Of a DNA stretch of 14,030 nt, positions 6,500-12,960 are shown in pieces. The stretch covers positions 1 through 14,030 of the forward strand of contig JBOGZD010000078.1 in assembly GCA_050697155.1 (NCBI GenBank), read 5' to 3'. The notes beneath the pieces are model-generated. The model did not search any database. It worked only from the letters and a program-made list of their open reading frames with translations, and had not been told where the DNA came from. This DNA comes from JBOGZD01 sp050697155 (GTDB lineage: Bacteria; Actinomycetota; Thermoleophilia; Solirubrobacterales; 70-9). Within the stretch, counting starts at the first letter, position 1. Each line of letters begins with the position of its first letter. A program made the translations under genes and the position numbers.

Positions 6500-7545
6500 G
6501 CCGCCGCGTCCCACTCGAGATAGCCGGGATACGGGGTCGCCTCGAGGAAGCGCGCCGCCGAGGCGATCATCGCCGCGTTGTCTGTGCAGAGCTCGGACGG
6601 GACCAGCTTCAGCGCCAGCCTCTCGCTCTCGCACAGCTCTTCGACCCGGGCGCGCAGCAGCGAGTTCGCCGCTACCCCGCCGCCGAGCGCGATTGCGCGC
6701 CAGGCGCTTTCCGGAGTGCGCTTGCGGCGGCTGCCGCCGAGGGCGGCGCGCCGCAGCTTCGCCACCAGCTGCTCGACCACCGCCGCCTGGTAGCTGGCGG
6801 CGAGATCAGCCCGGCGGCGCGCCGCCTCGGCCTCGCCGAGCTCCCGCACCGCGTAGAGCAGCGCCGTCTTCAGGCCGCTGAAGCTGAAGTCGAGCCGGGG
6901 ATCGCTGGCCATCGCAAGCGGGAGCTCGAACGCCTCGGGATCCCCGCCCTCCGCGGCGCGCTCGATCGCCGGCCCGCCCGGGTAGCCGAGCCCGAGCAGG
7001 CGGGCGCCCTTGTCGAGCGCCTCGCCGGCGGCGTCGTCGAGCGTCTGGCCGAGGACCTCGTACGAGCCGTGCTCGCGCACGCCCGCGAGCACAGTGTGGC
7101 CGCCGCTCGCGATCAGGCAGAGGAACGGCGGCTCGAGCGGCTCGGGCTCGAGGAAGTTGGCCGCCACGTGGCCGTGCAGGTGATCGACCCCCACGAGCGG
7201 CCGGCGCCGAGCCGCGGCGAGCGCCTTGGCGCTGCTGATCCCGACCAGGAGCGCCCCGATCAGCCCGGGCCCGCGGGTGACCGCGAGCGCATCGACGTCG
7301 CCGAGCCCGGCGCCAGCGTCATCGAGCGCCGCGTCGACGACCGGGTTGACGAGCTCGAGGTGGTGGCGCGAGGCGACCTCGGGAACGACGCCCCCGAACC
7401 TGGCGTGCGCGGCGGCCTGCGAGCTGATCACGTTGGAGCGGATCGCCCCGCCCTCGATCACGGCAGCGCAGGTGTCGTCGCAGGATGTCTCGATCGCGAG
7501 GAATAACTGCCCGCCGGCGGGGTCGCTGGTGCTTCGCTCCCCCAC
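6496..7545 (-). CDS. tsaD: tRNA N6-adenosine threonylcarbamoyltransferase TsaD
   Basis: 349 residues; transfers the threonylcarbamoyl group to A37 of ANN-decoding tRNAs (t6A), working with TsaB and TsaE in the cytoplasm. Motifs: AIETSCDDTCAAV (17-29), the metal pair HLHGH (H122 and H126), ASGGHT (146-151), LDDAAGEALDKGARLLGLGYPGG (169-191), ALGGGVAANSLLR (286-298) and CTDNAAM (320-326). The start is GTG at 7545, four bases after the rimI stop. The Shine-Dalgarno is weak, so it probably relies on coupling, and no other start leaves the N-terminal strand intact. A short basic insert (GGSRRKRTPES, about 270-280) precedes the GGGVAAN motif. Confidence 0.98.
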   Translation of the reverse strand: MGERSTSDPAGGQLFLAIETSCDDTCAAVIEGGAIRSNVISSQAAAHARFGGVVPEVASRHHLELVNPVVDAALDDAGAGLGDVDALAVTRGPGLIGALLVGISSAKALAAARRRPLVGVDHLHGHVAANFLEPEPLEPPFLCLIASGGHTVLAGVREHGSYEVLGQTLDDAAGEALDKGARLLGLGYPGGPAIERAAEGGDPEAFELPLAMASDPRLDFSFSGLKTALLYAVRELGEAEAARRRADLAASYQAAVVEQLVAKLRRAALGGSRRKRTPESAWRAIALGGGVAANSLLRARVEELCESERLALKLVPSELCTDNAAMIASAARFLEATPYPGYLEWDAAA

Positions 7546-7549
7546 CCCG

Positions 7550-8053
7550 CTAGGCGCCGGGCTCGAGCCACATGATCAGCGCGTCCTCGCCGTTGTCGTG
7601 GTAGTAGCGCCTCCGGTGGCCGGCGGGGCGAAAGCCGAAGCGCTCGTACATCGCGATCGCGGGGGCGTTCGAGGTCCGCACCTCGAGCGTGTAGCGAGCG
7701 TTGCGCCCGGCCCGCTCGAACAGCGACTCCATCAGCCCCCGAGCGACGCCGAGCCGGCGGTGCTCGGGCGCGACGGCGACGTTCATCAGGTGCCACACGT
7801 CCGCGTAGCGCGAGCAGACGAGGTAGCCGGCGAGCCCGTTCGCCCCGCTCGCGGCCAGACAGATCCCCGACGGCTTCGAGAGCTCGAGCACGAACATCGC
7901 CAGCGACCACGGGGTGTCGAAGGAGCGCCGCTCGATCGCCAGCACCGAGGGCAGGTCGCCGTAGACCAGCCGCCGGATCGCCAGCGGATCGCCGTCGGCG
8001 CCGGTCAGGCCCTCAAGTCCGGGTGTCGCTCCCGCCGCTGCTGTCTCGCTCAC
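7550..8053 (-). CDS. rimI: Ribosomal protein bS18-alanine N-acetyltransferase RimI
   Basis: A 167-residue GNAT acetyltransferase. The acetyl-CoA pyrophosphate loop is RRLGVARGL (99-107), followed by LEVRTSNAPAIAMYERFGF (123-141) with the catalytic-region glutamate, and a C-terminal RRRYYHDNGEDALIMWL typical of RimI. RimI acetylates the N-terminal alanine of bS18 and commonly sits between tsaB and tsaD, as here. The GTG at 8053 is preceded by GGAG with a seven-base spacer, which supports a 41-nt overlap with the end of tsaB. The first 20 or so residues are a variable lead. Confidence 0.95.
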   Translation of the reverse strand: MSETAAAGATPGLEGLTGADGDPLAIRRLVYGDLPSVLAIERRSFDTPWSLAMFVLELSKPSGICLAASGANGLAGYLVCSRYADVWHLMNVAVAPEHRRLGVARGLMESLFERAGRNARYTLEVRTSNAPAIAMYERFGFRPAGHRRRYYHDNGEDALIMWLEPGA

Positions 8054-8753
8054 GCCAAAGCTCCGCGTCAGGTCGTCTCAGGTAGATGGGCTTGATTCGA
8101 TCGGGTAGAGCCGGCGTCGCTCCGACGGCCAGCGCGCACACGTGTCGCGCCGCCATCCGGTGCTCGGGCGCATCCTCTGGAAGGACCTCCGCGCCGGCAG
8201 TCTCGAGCTCGTGCCGAAATCGTAGCGAGCCGTCCCCGGCCGCCAGCGGGGGCTCGGCGAGGCCTGCGATCCGCTCTGCGAGGGCCGCTGGCGCGGCGAC
8301 GAACGGCTCCCAGAGCTGCGATCCGCCGGCGCCGTGCAGGGCGGCGAACGCCTCCCGGCGACGGGCGTCGATGACCGCCAGGCGGGCGCGCCCGGCGGCA
8401 TCGGGGCGCGCGCCGATCCCCCGCGCGAGCGCCGCGAGCGAGCCGACCCCGGCGATCGGCTTGCCGAGGCCCTGGGCGAGCGCGCGGGCGGTGGCGATCC
8501 CGATCCGCAGGCCGGTGAAGGTCCCCGGCCCGAGGCCGACGGCGATGAGATCGATCCGCTCCCAGCCGCCGGCGTCGTCGACCAGCGCCTCGACCTCGGC
8601 CAGCAGCGCCGTGGCGTGCCGGGGCCGCCCGCCCGCCACCGGCCCCACCCGGCGCTCGGCGACCGGCTCGCCGCCGCGGGCGACCGCCAAAGCGGCATCC
8701 GCGGTAGCGGTGTCGAGCCCGAGCACGGACGCCAAGGGTGTTGACGCCTCCAT
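8013..8753 (-). CDS. tsaB: tRNA t6A dimerization/activation protein TsaB
   Basis: 246 residues from the ATG at 8753. An ASKHA-fold partner of TsaD that lacks its own transferase activity but is needed for t6A formation. Seen: LGLDTATADAALAV (11-24), RHATALL (45-51) and the strongly conserved GLGPGTFTGLRIGIATARALA (73-93), then IKPIYLRRPDAE near the C-terminus. The frame is open 13 codons further upstream, but the ATG at 8753 puts the N-terminal strand at the family position and has TAGTGT seven bases before it. The last 14 codons overlap the start of rimI. Confidence 0.95.
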   Translation of the reverse strand: MEASTPLASVLGLDTATADAALAVARGGEPVAERRVGPVAGGRPRHATALLAEVEALVDDAGGWERIDLIAVGLGPGTFTGLRIGIATARALAQGLGKPIAGVGSLAALARGIGARPDAAGRARLAVIDARRREAFAALHGAGGSQLWEPFVAAPAALAERIAGLAEPPLAAGDGSLRFRHELETAGAEVLPEDAPEHRMAARHVCALAVGATPALPDRIKPIYLRRPDAELWRERDSSGGSDTRT

Positions 8754-8760
8754 CCGCCCC

Positions 8761-8770
8761 ACACTAGGCT
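8761..8770. promoter_or_regulatory. Candidate overlapping divergent -10 elements between tsaB and the lipoprotein gene
   Basis: ACACTAGGCT reads TAGTGT on the minus strand (8766-8761), seven bases before the tsaB ATG, and TAGGCT on the plus strand (8765-8770), about 79 bases before the lipoprotein ATG. Both fit TAnnnT. The minus-strand element would give a leaderless tsaB transcript; the plus-strand one a leader of about 70 nt. No strong -35 is seen for either. Confidence 0.4.
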
Positions 8771-8848
8771 GCCCACCGCCGCCGAGGAGCACCCACGTCG
8801 GCGGCGGCAGGACAGTGATCGATTGAGAGGGGAAACCCAGAGGTGACC

Positions 8849-9238
8849 ATGAGGAACTTCAACCGAAGGCGAGTGATGAGCGCGCTCGGCGTGCTCTCGA
8901 TCGCCGCCACCGGCGCCGTCTGGTCGGGCTGTGGCGACGACGACGAGGATGAGGCGCAGGAGCAGATCCAGGAGGCCCTCGAGCAGGGCCAGGACGAGGT
9001 CGAGCAGATCCAGGAGGACATCGAGGGCGAGGTCGACGAGGCGCTCGAGCAGGCCGACCAGGCCGAGGACGACGCACTCGACCAGGCCGACGACGCCGTC
9101 GGCGGCGCCGGCAAGGAGGCCAAGGAGGCCGCCCAGGACGCCCAGGACGAGATCCAGGAGCAGCTCGACGATGCCCAGCAGCGGGGTCAGGAGGCGCAAG
9201 AGCAGGCCGAGCAGGCGCTGGAGGACGCGGGGTACTAG
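8849..9238 (+). CDS. Acidic hendecad-repeat exported protein, probable Tat-type lipoprotein
   Basis: 129 residues from the ATG at 8849, which has GAGG five bases upstream; a GTG at 8843 is possible. The N-terminus has an arginine cluster (NRRRVM), a hydrophobic stretch (SALGVLSIAATGAV) and a cysteine at 28 in WSGC, a lipobox with Trp in place of the usual Leu. This suggests a lipoprotein, perhaps Tat-exported. After Cys28 the chain has 39 Asp/Glu and only 3 Lys/Arg. From residue 38 to 125 it falls into eight 11-residue units with Ile/Val/Ala/Leu at positions 3, 6-7 and 10, the hendecad pattern of an amphipathic helix or coiled coil (LEA-like or apolipoprotein-like). Glutamine is abundant and there are no aromatics before the final Tyr. 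Function unknown. It is divergent from tsaB and convergent with tsaE. Confidence 0.75.
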   Translation: MRNFNRRRVMSALGVLSIAATGAVWSGCGDDDEDEAQEQIQEALEQGQDEVEQIQEDIEGEVDEALEQADQAEDDALDQADDAVGGAGKEAKEAAQDAQDEIQEQLDDAQQRGQEAQEQAEQALEDAGY

Positions 9239-9696
9239 GAGGGCTCGGGCGGGCCGGCGACCGGCGCGGACACGCTGATCTCGCGCCGGGCGCCGCCCGC
9301 GTGCCGCAGCTCGATCTCGCGGGCGACGCGGACGTCGTCGCGGCCGAGCTCGGGCACGGCGGCCGCCGGCCACTCGATGAAGCTGATCGCGTCCGGGGTC
9401 AGGTAGTCGTCGAGCAGGCCCGGGTCCTCGGCCTCGAGGCCCGCGCCCTCGAGCCGGTAGAGGTCGAGGTGGGAGACCGGCACCCCGCCGCGGTAGCGGC
9501 GCCCGATCGTGAAGGTGGGCGAGACGACCTGCTCGGCGACCCCGAGCGCGTGGCAGGCGCCACGGATCAGGGTCGTCTTGCCACTGCCGAGCTCGCCGCT
9601 GACCAGCACGACGTCGCCGGGCGAGAGCTCGGCGGCGATCCGCGCGCCGAGCGCTGCGGTGGCCTCGGGGCCGTCGCTTACCTCGACTTCGCTCAA
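9235..9696 (-). CDS. tsaE: tRNA t6A biosynthesis ATPase TsaE
   Basis: 153 residues. P-loop ATPase that regenerates the TsaB-TsaD complex during t6A synthesis. The Walker A motif is GELGSGKTT (34-42); VVSPTFTIGRRY (57-68), HLDLYRLEG (76-84) and AISFIEWPAAA (103-113) are the other family blocks. The frame is open far upstream inside udg. The start chosen is TTG at 9696, overlapping the udg stop as TTGA, because it places the P-loop at its usual distance from the N-terminus and no ATG or GTG lies nearby. The stop TAG shares the tetranucleotide CTAG with the stop of the convergent lipoprotein gene. Confidence 0.93.
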   Translation of the reverse strand: MSEVEVSDGPEATAALGARIAAELSPGDVVLVSGELGSGKTTLIRGACHALGVAEQVVSPTFTIGRRYRGGVPVSHLDLYRLEGAGLEAEDPGLLDDYLTPDAISFIEWPAAAVPELGRDDVRVAREIELRHAGGARREISVSAPVAGPPEPS

Positions 9697-10355
9697 GCGA
9701 AGAGATCGAGCTGGCTCGCCGGGTCCCTCGCGGCCGGCACGGCCGCCGCCTCGCCGACCGGCTGCGGCGGCCGCTGCTCGATCAACCCCGGCAGCTTGGC
9801 GAAGTCCTCGCGCAGCATCTCGACCAGCGACGGCGTCCGCAGCGCCGCGGCCGGATGGAACAGCGGGAAGACGAAGACCGTCCGCCCGGCGATCTCGTGC
9901 ACCTGCGGAGTCCCGCGGACACGGGTGATCCCGACCGGGCTGCCCGTGAGCTTCTTGGTCGCGAAGTTGCCAAGCGTTGCGATCACCCGCGGCTCGATCA
10001 GCTGGATCTGCCGCTCCAGGTAGGGCCAGCACGCCTGGATCTCCTCGGGCTCCGGGTCCCGGTTTCCCGGCGGCCTGCTCTTGAGGATGTTCGCCACGAA
10101 CACATCCTCGCGTTGGAGCCCGATCCCGCGCAGGAGCTGGTCGAGAAGCTGGCCGGCGCGGCCGACGAACGGGAGGCCCCGGCGGTCCTCCTCCGCCCCC
10201 GGTGCCTCGCCGACGAACATCAGGTCGGCGTCGGCGTCGCCGTTGCCGAACACGGCGTTGGTCCGGGTCGCGCTCAGGGGGCACCGGGTGCAGCCCGAGA
10301 CCTCACGGTAGACCTCGATCAGCGCCTCGCGGCGCTCGGCCGGAGTCGCGCTCAT
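9693..10355 (-). CDS. Type 4 (UDGa) uracil-DNA glycosylase with one Fe-S cysteine replaced by Ser
   Basis: 220 residues; removes uracil from DNA at the start of base excision repair. Motif 1 is GEAPGAEED (49-57) and motif 2 lies in LFHPAA (165-170). Family 4 enzymes hold a [4Fe-4S] cluster with four cysteines. Here C22, C25 and C109 are in place, but the third ligand position is serine (S93, in LKSRPPGNRDP, codon AGC at 10077-10079), where Thermus UDGa has KCRPP. The N-terminal GCTRCPL and the C-terminal low-complexity tail ending LDLFA are usual. The ATG at 10355 overlaps the fmdB-like stop as ATGA, and tsaE overlaps its own stop, so the three are translated as a chain. Confidence 0.95.
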   Translation of the reverse strand: MSATPAERREALIEVYREVSGCTRCPLSATRTNAVFGNGDADADLMFVGEAPGAEEDRRGLPFVGRAGQLLDQLLRGIGLQREDVFVANILKSRPPGNRDPEPEEIQACWPYLERQIQLIEPRVIATLGNFATKKLTGSPVGITRVRGTPQVHEIAGRTVFVFPLFHPAAALRTPSLVEMLREDFAKLPGLIEQRPPQPVGEAAAVPAARDPASQLDLFA

Positions 10356-10627
10356 CGATCCCCGCCCTTCGCGGGTGTCCTTCCCGCGCGCCGCAACCCC
10401 TTCCTGAAGCTGTCCCGGGTCGACTCACGCAGGGCCGCGTTGCGGCGCTCCTGCTTGCGGCGCTCGGCGGCCGGCTTCACCAGCTGCATCGGGGCGGCCT
10501 GCGCCGAGAGCACCCGGCGGGAATCCTCGGCCTCGCACTCGGGGCACACGGCGGACCGGGTTCCGGCATCGACCAGCCGCGCGAACCGCGCGCCACATGC
10601 ATCGCACCTGAACTCGTAGATCGGCAT
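10352..10627 (-). CDS. FmdB-family zinc-ribbon protein
   Basis: 91 residues. The N-terminus MPIYEFRCDACGARF, then VCPEC at 27-31, gives the CxxC...CxxC zinc ribbon of the FmdB/CxxC_CxxC_SSSS regulatory-protein family. The tail (residues 52-91) is strongly basic (about half Arg/Lys), suggesting nucleic-acid binding. Precise function is unknown for the family. The frame is open for over 300 codons upstream, but MPIYEF is the family start, fixing the ATG at 10627. There is no Shine-Dalgarno; TACCAT lies seven bases upstream, consistent with a leaderless mRNA. It leads a three-gene unit with udg and tsaE. Confidence 0.9.
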   Translation of the reverse strand: MPIYEFRCDACGARFARLVDAGTRSAVCPECEAEDSRRVLSAQAAPMQLVKPAAERRKQERRNAALRESTRDSFRKGLRRAGRTPAKGGDR

Positions 10628-10634
10628 CGCGACG

Positions 10635-10640
10635 ATGGTA
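10635..10640 (-). promoter_or_regulatory. Candidate -10 element for the fmdB-udg-tsaE unit (leaderless)
   Basis: Minus-strand TACCAT (TAnnnT) ends seven bases before the ATG at 10627. There is no ribosome site in the gap, so a leaderless start is the natural reading. No good -35 is seen. Confidence 0.45.
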
Positions 10641-10713
10641 GCCCGAGATTCGGCGGTCGCTCGAGGGTCGAAGTGACGGGTAGGAACCGCGGAGCCGGCG
10701 TAAGCCGCCGCCG

Positions 10714-10719
10714 TATACT
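10714..10719 (+). promoter_or_regulatory. Candidate -10 element of the pan operon
   Basis: TATACT, one base from the TATAAT consensus, followed by TTTTCCCC, is in the 228-bp gap between fmdB and the pan operon. It would start transcription near 10726, giving a leader of 80-130 nt depending on the start codon. A small hairpin (GCCGG/CCGGC) lies in that leader. No -35 match stands out, and the centre GTATAC is a palindrome that could also serve the other strand. Confidence 0.4.
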
Positions 10720-10855
10720 TTTCCCCGCCGCGACCCCAAGGGCGTGGACAATCGCCGGCTCTCGCCGGCACGACACCAACGGACACTCGAAGCCGACCGG
10801 TATCTCGATGCGAGAACTGGAACGGAAAGCCCCCACCGATCTGCCTGACCCACGC

Positions 10856-12517
10856 ATGGGCCACACGACGCTGCCGCCGGTGGCGTTCGTCGGGCGTGGC
10901 CGAGTCGGCGGCTCGCTGAGCCGCGCCGCGGAGGACGCCGGGCTTCGGGCGACCCTCGCCGGGCGCGACGACGCGGTGGCCGCCGCTCGCGAGGCGGAGG
11001 TGGCGCTGATCTGCGTCCCCGACGAGGCGATCCCCGGCGCCGCCGCCGCGATCGCCGAGGCGATCCCGCCGCTCCGCTTCGTCGGCCACACCAGCGGCGC
11101 GACCGGGCTCGGTGCCCTCGCGGCCGCCACAGAGCCCGGCGCACGCACGTTCTCGCTTCACCCGCTGCAGACGATCCCCGACGGCGCCACCGACCTCGCC
11201 GGGGTCCCGTGCGCCGTCGCCGGCTCCGACCCCGAGGCCGAGGAGCTGGCGCGCAGGCTCGCCGAGCGCCTCGGGATGCTGCCGTTCGCGGTGGCCGACG
11301 AGCACCGCGCCGCCTACCACGCAGCCGCCTCGATCGCCTCGAACTTCCTCGTCACGCTCGAGAGCTCTGCGGCCGGACTGCTGGACGCGGCCGGGGTCGA
11401 GCGCCCGGTCGACCTGCTCGCGCCGCTCGTGCTGCGCACCGCGGCCAACTGGTCCGAGCGCGGGGCCGCCGCGCTCACGGGGCCGATCGCCCGCGGCGAC
11501 GAGCGCACCGTCGCCCGCCACCTCGACGCGCTGCGCGAGCATGCCCCCGAGCTGCTGCCGCTATACGACGTGCTCGCGGCGCGCACCCGCGAGCTCGCAG
11601 GCGACCGTGAGCGTCGGGCACGCAACGGGAGCGACCCGGTGGTCGTGCGGACCAAGGCCGAGATTCGCGAGGCCCTGGCGTCGCCCCGCCGCGCCGGGCT
11701 GCGGATCGGGCTCGTCCCGACCATGGGCGCCCTGCACGAGGGTCACCTCAGCCTGCTGCGCGCAGCGCGCGAGCGCTGCGACGTCGTCGTCATGAGCCTG
11801 TTCGTCAACCCGGCCCAGTTTGGGCCCGGCGAGGACCTCGAGGCCTACCCGCGTGACGAGAGCCGCGACCTCGAGCTCGCCGCCGCCGAGGGCGTCGAAC
11901 TCGTCTACGCGCCGGGCGCCGACGAGGTCTATCCGGCCGGCTTCGCCACCACGGTGGAGGTCGGCGGCGGAATCACCGACGTGCTCGACGGCGATCCCGC
12001 GCGGCGCGGGCCCGAGCACTTCCGGGGCGTGACCACGGTCGTCGCCAAGCTCTTCAACTCCGTTGGCCCCGACATCGCCTTCTTCGGCCAGAAGGACGCC
12101 CAGCAGGCGGTCGCGATCCGTCGCATGGTGCGCGACCTCGACTTCCCGGTCGAGATCGCGGTCGAGCCGACGGTGCGCGATCCCGACGGCCTCGCGCTCA
12201 GCTCGCGCAACGCCTACCTCGACCCCGACGAGCGCGACCGGGCGGCGGCGCTGCACCGGGCGCTCCGCGCCGCCGAGCGCGCCGCGGCCAACGGGGCGAG
12301 CTCGACCGCCGAGGCCCTCGCCACTGCCCGGGAGGAGCTCACCGCCGCAGGGATCGAGCCGGAGTACCTGGAGGCGCGCGACGCCGAGGACCTCACCCCG
12401 GCGGACGGCTTCAACGGCCGGCCGGTGCTGGTCGCGGTCGCCGCCCGGGTGGGCCGGGCGCGGCTGATCGACAACCTGGTGATCGGACTGAAAGCGAGAG
12501 ACGAACCGGAGGCCTGA
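10856..12517 (+). CDS. panC: Fusion protein: Rossmann/DUF2520 dehydrogenase-like domain + pantothenate synthetase
   Basis: One uninterrupted frame with two domains. The N-terminal part (about 1-261 from the ATG at 10856) begins with a dinucleotide-binding motif, VAFVGRGRVGG (GxGxxG at 13-18), then a second conserved block (HTSGATG, SLHPLQTIPDG) and a helical half (AAYHAAASIASNFLV), as in Rossmann/DUF2520 proteins. The C-terminal part (about 262-553) is PanC, which joins pantoate and beta-alanine with ATP: VPTMGALHEGHLSLL (HxGH at 294-297), FVNPAQFGPGEDLEAYPRD, HFRGVTTVVAKLFN, FGQKDAQQ and LALSSRN are all present. The frame is open upstream to 10202. An ATG at 10808 is possible, but the 16 codons between have A/T-rich third positions unlike the gene body, so I prefer 10856. 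Neither has a clear ribosome site. GGGAG seven bases before an in-frame GTG at 11639 could allow PanC to be made alone. Confidence 0.92.
   Translation: MGHTTLPPVAFVGRGRVGGSLSRAAEDAGLRATLAGRDDAVAAAREAEVALICVPDEAIPGAAAAIAEAIPPLRFVGHTSGATGLGALAAATEPGARTFSLHPLQTIPDGATDLAGVPCAVAGSDPEAEELARRLAERLGMLPFAVADEHRAAYHAAASIASNFLVTLESSAAGLLDAAGVERPVDLLAPLVLRTAANWSERGAAALTGPIARGDERTVARHLDALREHAPELLPLYDVLAARTRELAGDRERRARNGSDPVVVRTKAEIREALASPRRAGLRIGLVPTMGALHEGHLSLLRAARERCDVVVMSLFVNPAQFGPGEDLEAYPRDESRDLELAAAEGVELVYAPGADEVYPAGFATTVEVGGGITDVLDGDPARRGPEHFRGVTTVVAKLFNSVGPDIAFFGQKDAQQAVAIRRMVRDLDFPVEIAVEPTVRDPDGLALSSRNAYLDPDERDRAAALHRALRAAERAAANGASSTAEALATAREELTAAGIEPEYLEARDAEDLTPADGFNGRPVLVAVAARVGRARLIDNLVIGLKARDEPEA
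11627..11641 (+). promoter_or_regulatory. Internal ribosome binding site and GTG at the PanC domain boundary
   Basis: GGGAG at 11627-11631, a seven-base spacer and GTG at 11639 lie exactly where a free-standing PanC would begin (VVVRTKAEIREAL). The frame from there would give a 292-residue PanC of normal length. This site is better than anything before the fusion's own start. Confidence 0.45.
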
Positions 12518-12960
12518 TGCACAGACAGATGCTGAAATCGAAGATCCACCGGGCGACGGTGACCGCCCGCGATCCCGACTACGTCGGCTCGATCACGCTC
12601 GACCCCGAGCTGATGCGCCAGGCCGATGTGCTCGCTCACGAGCAGGTCCACGTCTGGGACATCGACAACGGGGCCCGCTTCGTCACCTACGCGATCGAGG
12701 GCGAGCCCGGCTCCGGCGACCTGCAGGTCAACGGCGCCGCCGCCCTGCTGGTCAACGAGGGCGACAAGGTGATCGTCGCCTCGTTCGGCTCCTACGACGA
12801 GGGCGAGCTCGACGCCTACGCCCCGCTCGTCGTCCACGTCGACGAGCGCAACCGGATCGCGCGGGTCGACTCCAGCCCCGAGGTCCTGCTCGACTCGCCG
12901 CTCGCCTCGGAGGCCGAGTTCTCGCTGCCCGGCGAGCTCAGCGCGGGAGGTGCACGATGA
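12517..12960 (+). CDS. panD: Aspartate 1-decarboxylase
   Basis: 147-residue proenzyme converting L-aspartate to beta-alanine. The self-cleavage site is Gly24-Ser25 in YVGSITLD, Ser25 becoming the pyruvoyl group. MLKSKIHRATVT near the N-terminus, the catalytic-region HVWDIDNGARFVTY (45-58) and NGAAALLVNEGDKVIVASF (72-90) are all typical. The C-terminal 30 residues extend a little beyond the usual end. GGAGG lies four bases before the ATG; the stop of panC and the start share one base (TGATG), so translation is coupled. It provides the beta-alanine used by PanC. Confidence 0.98.
   Translation: MHRQMLKSKIHRATVTARDPDYVGSITLDPELMRQADVLAHEQVHVWDIDNGARFVTYAIEGEPGSGDLQVNGAAALLVNEGDKVIVASFGSYDEGELDAYAPLVVHVDERNRIARVDSSPEVLLDSPLASEAEFSLPGELSAGGAR

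Noticed and set aside
5562..8753. Rex operator sites within the window
   Set aside because: I looked for TTGTG...CACAA-type palindromes near rex, tsaB and hppA starts and saw none convincing. Isolated GTTGTG matches inside genes lack the second half.
10202..10855. Upstream in-frame extension of the DUF2520-PanC gene (as long as 218 more residues)
   Set aside because: It overlaps udg and fmdB antisense and crosses the promoter region. It has third positions unlike the gene body and encodes an Arg-rich, motif-free stretch. Only the last 16 codons (ATG at 10808) remain possible.
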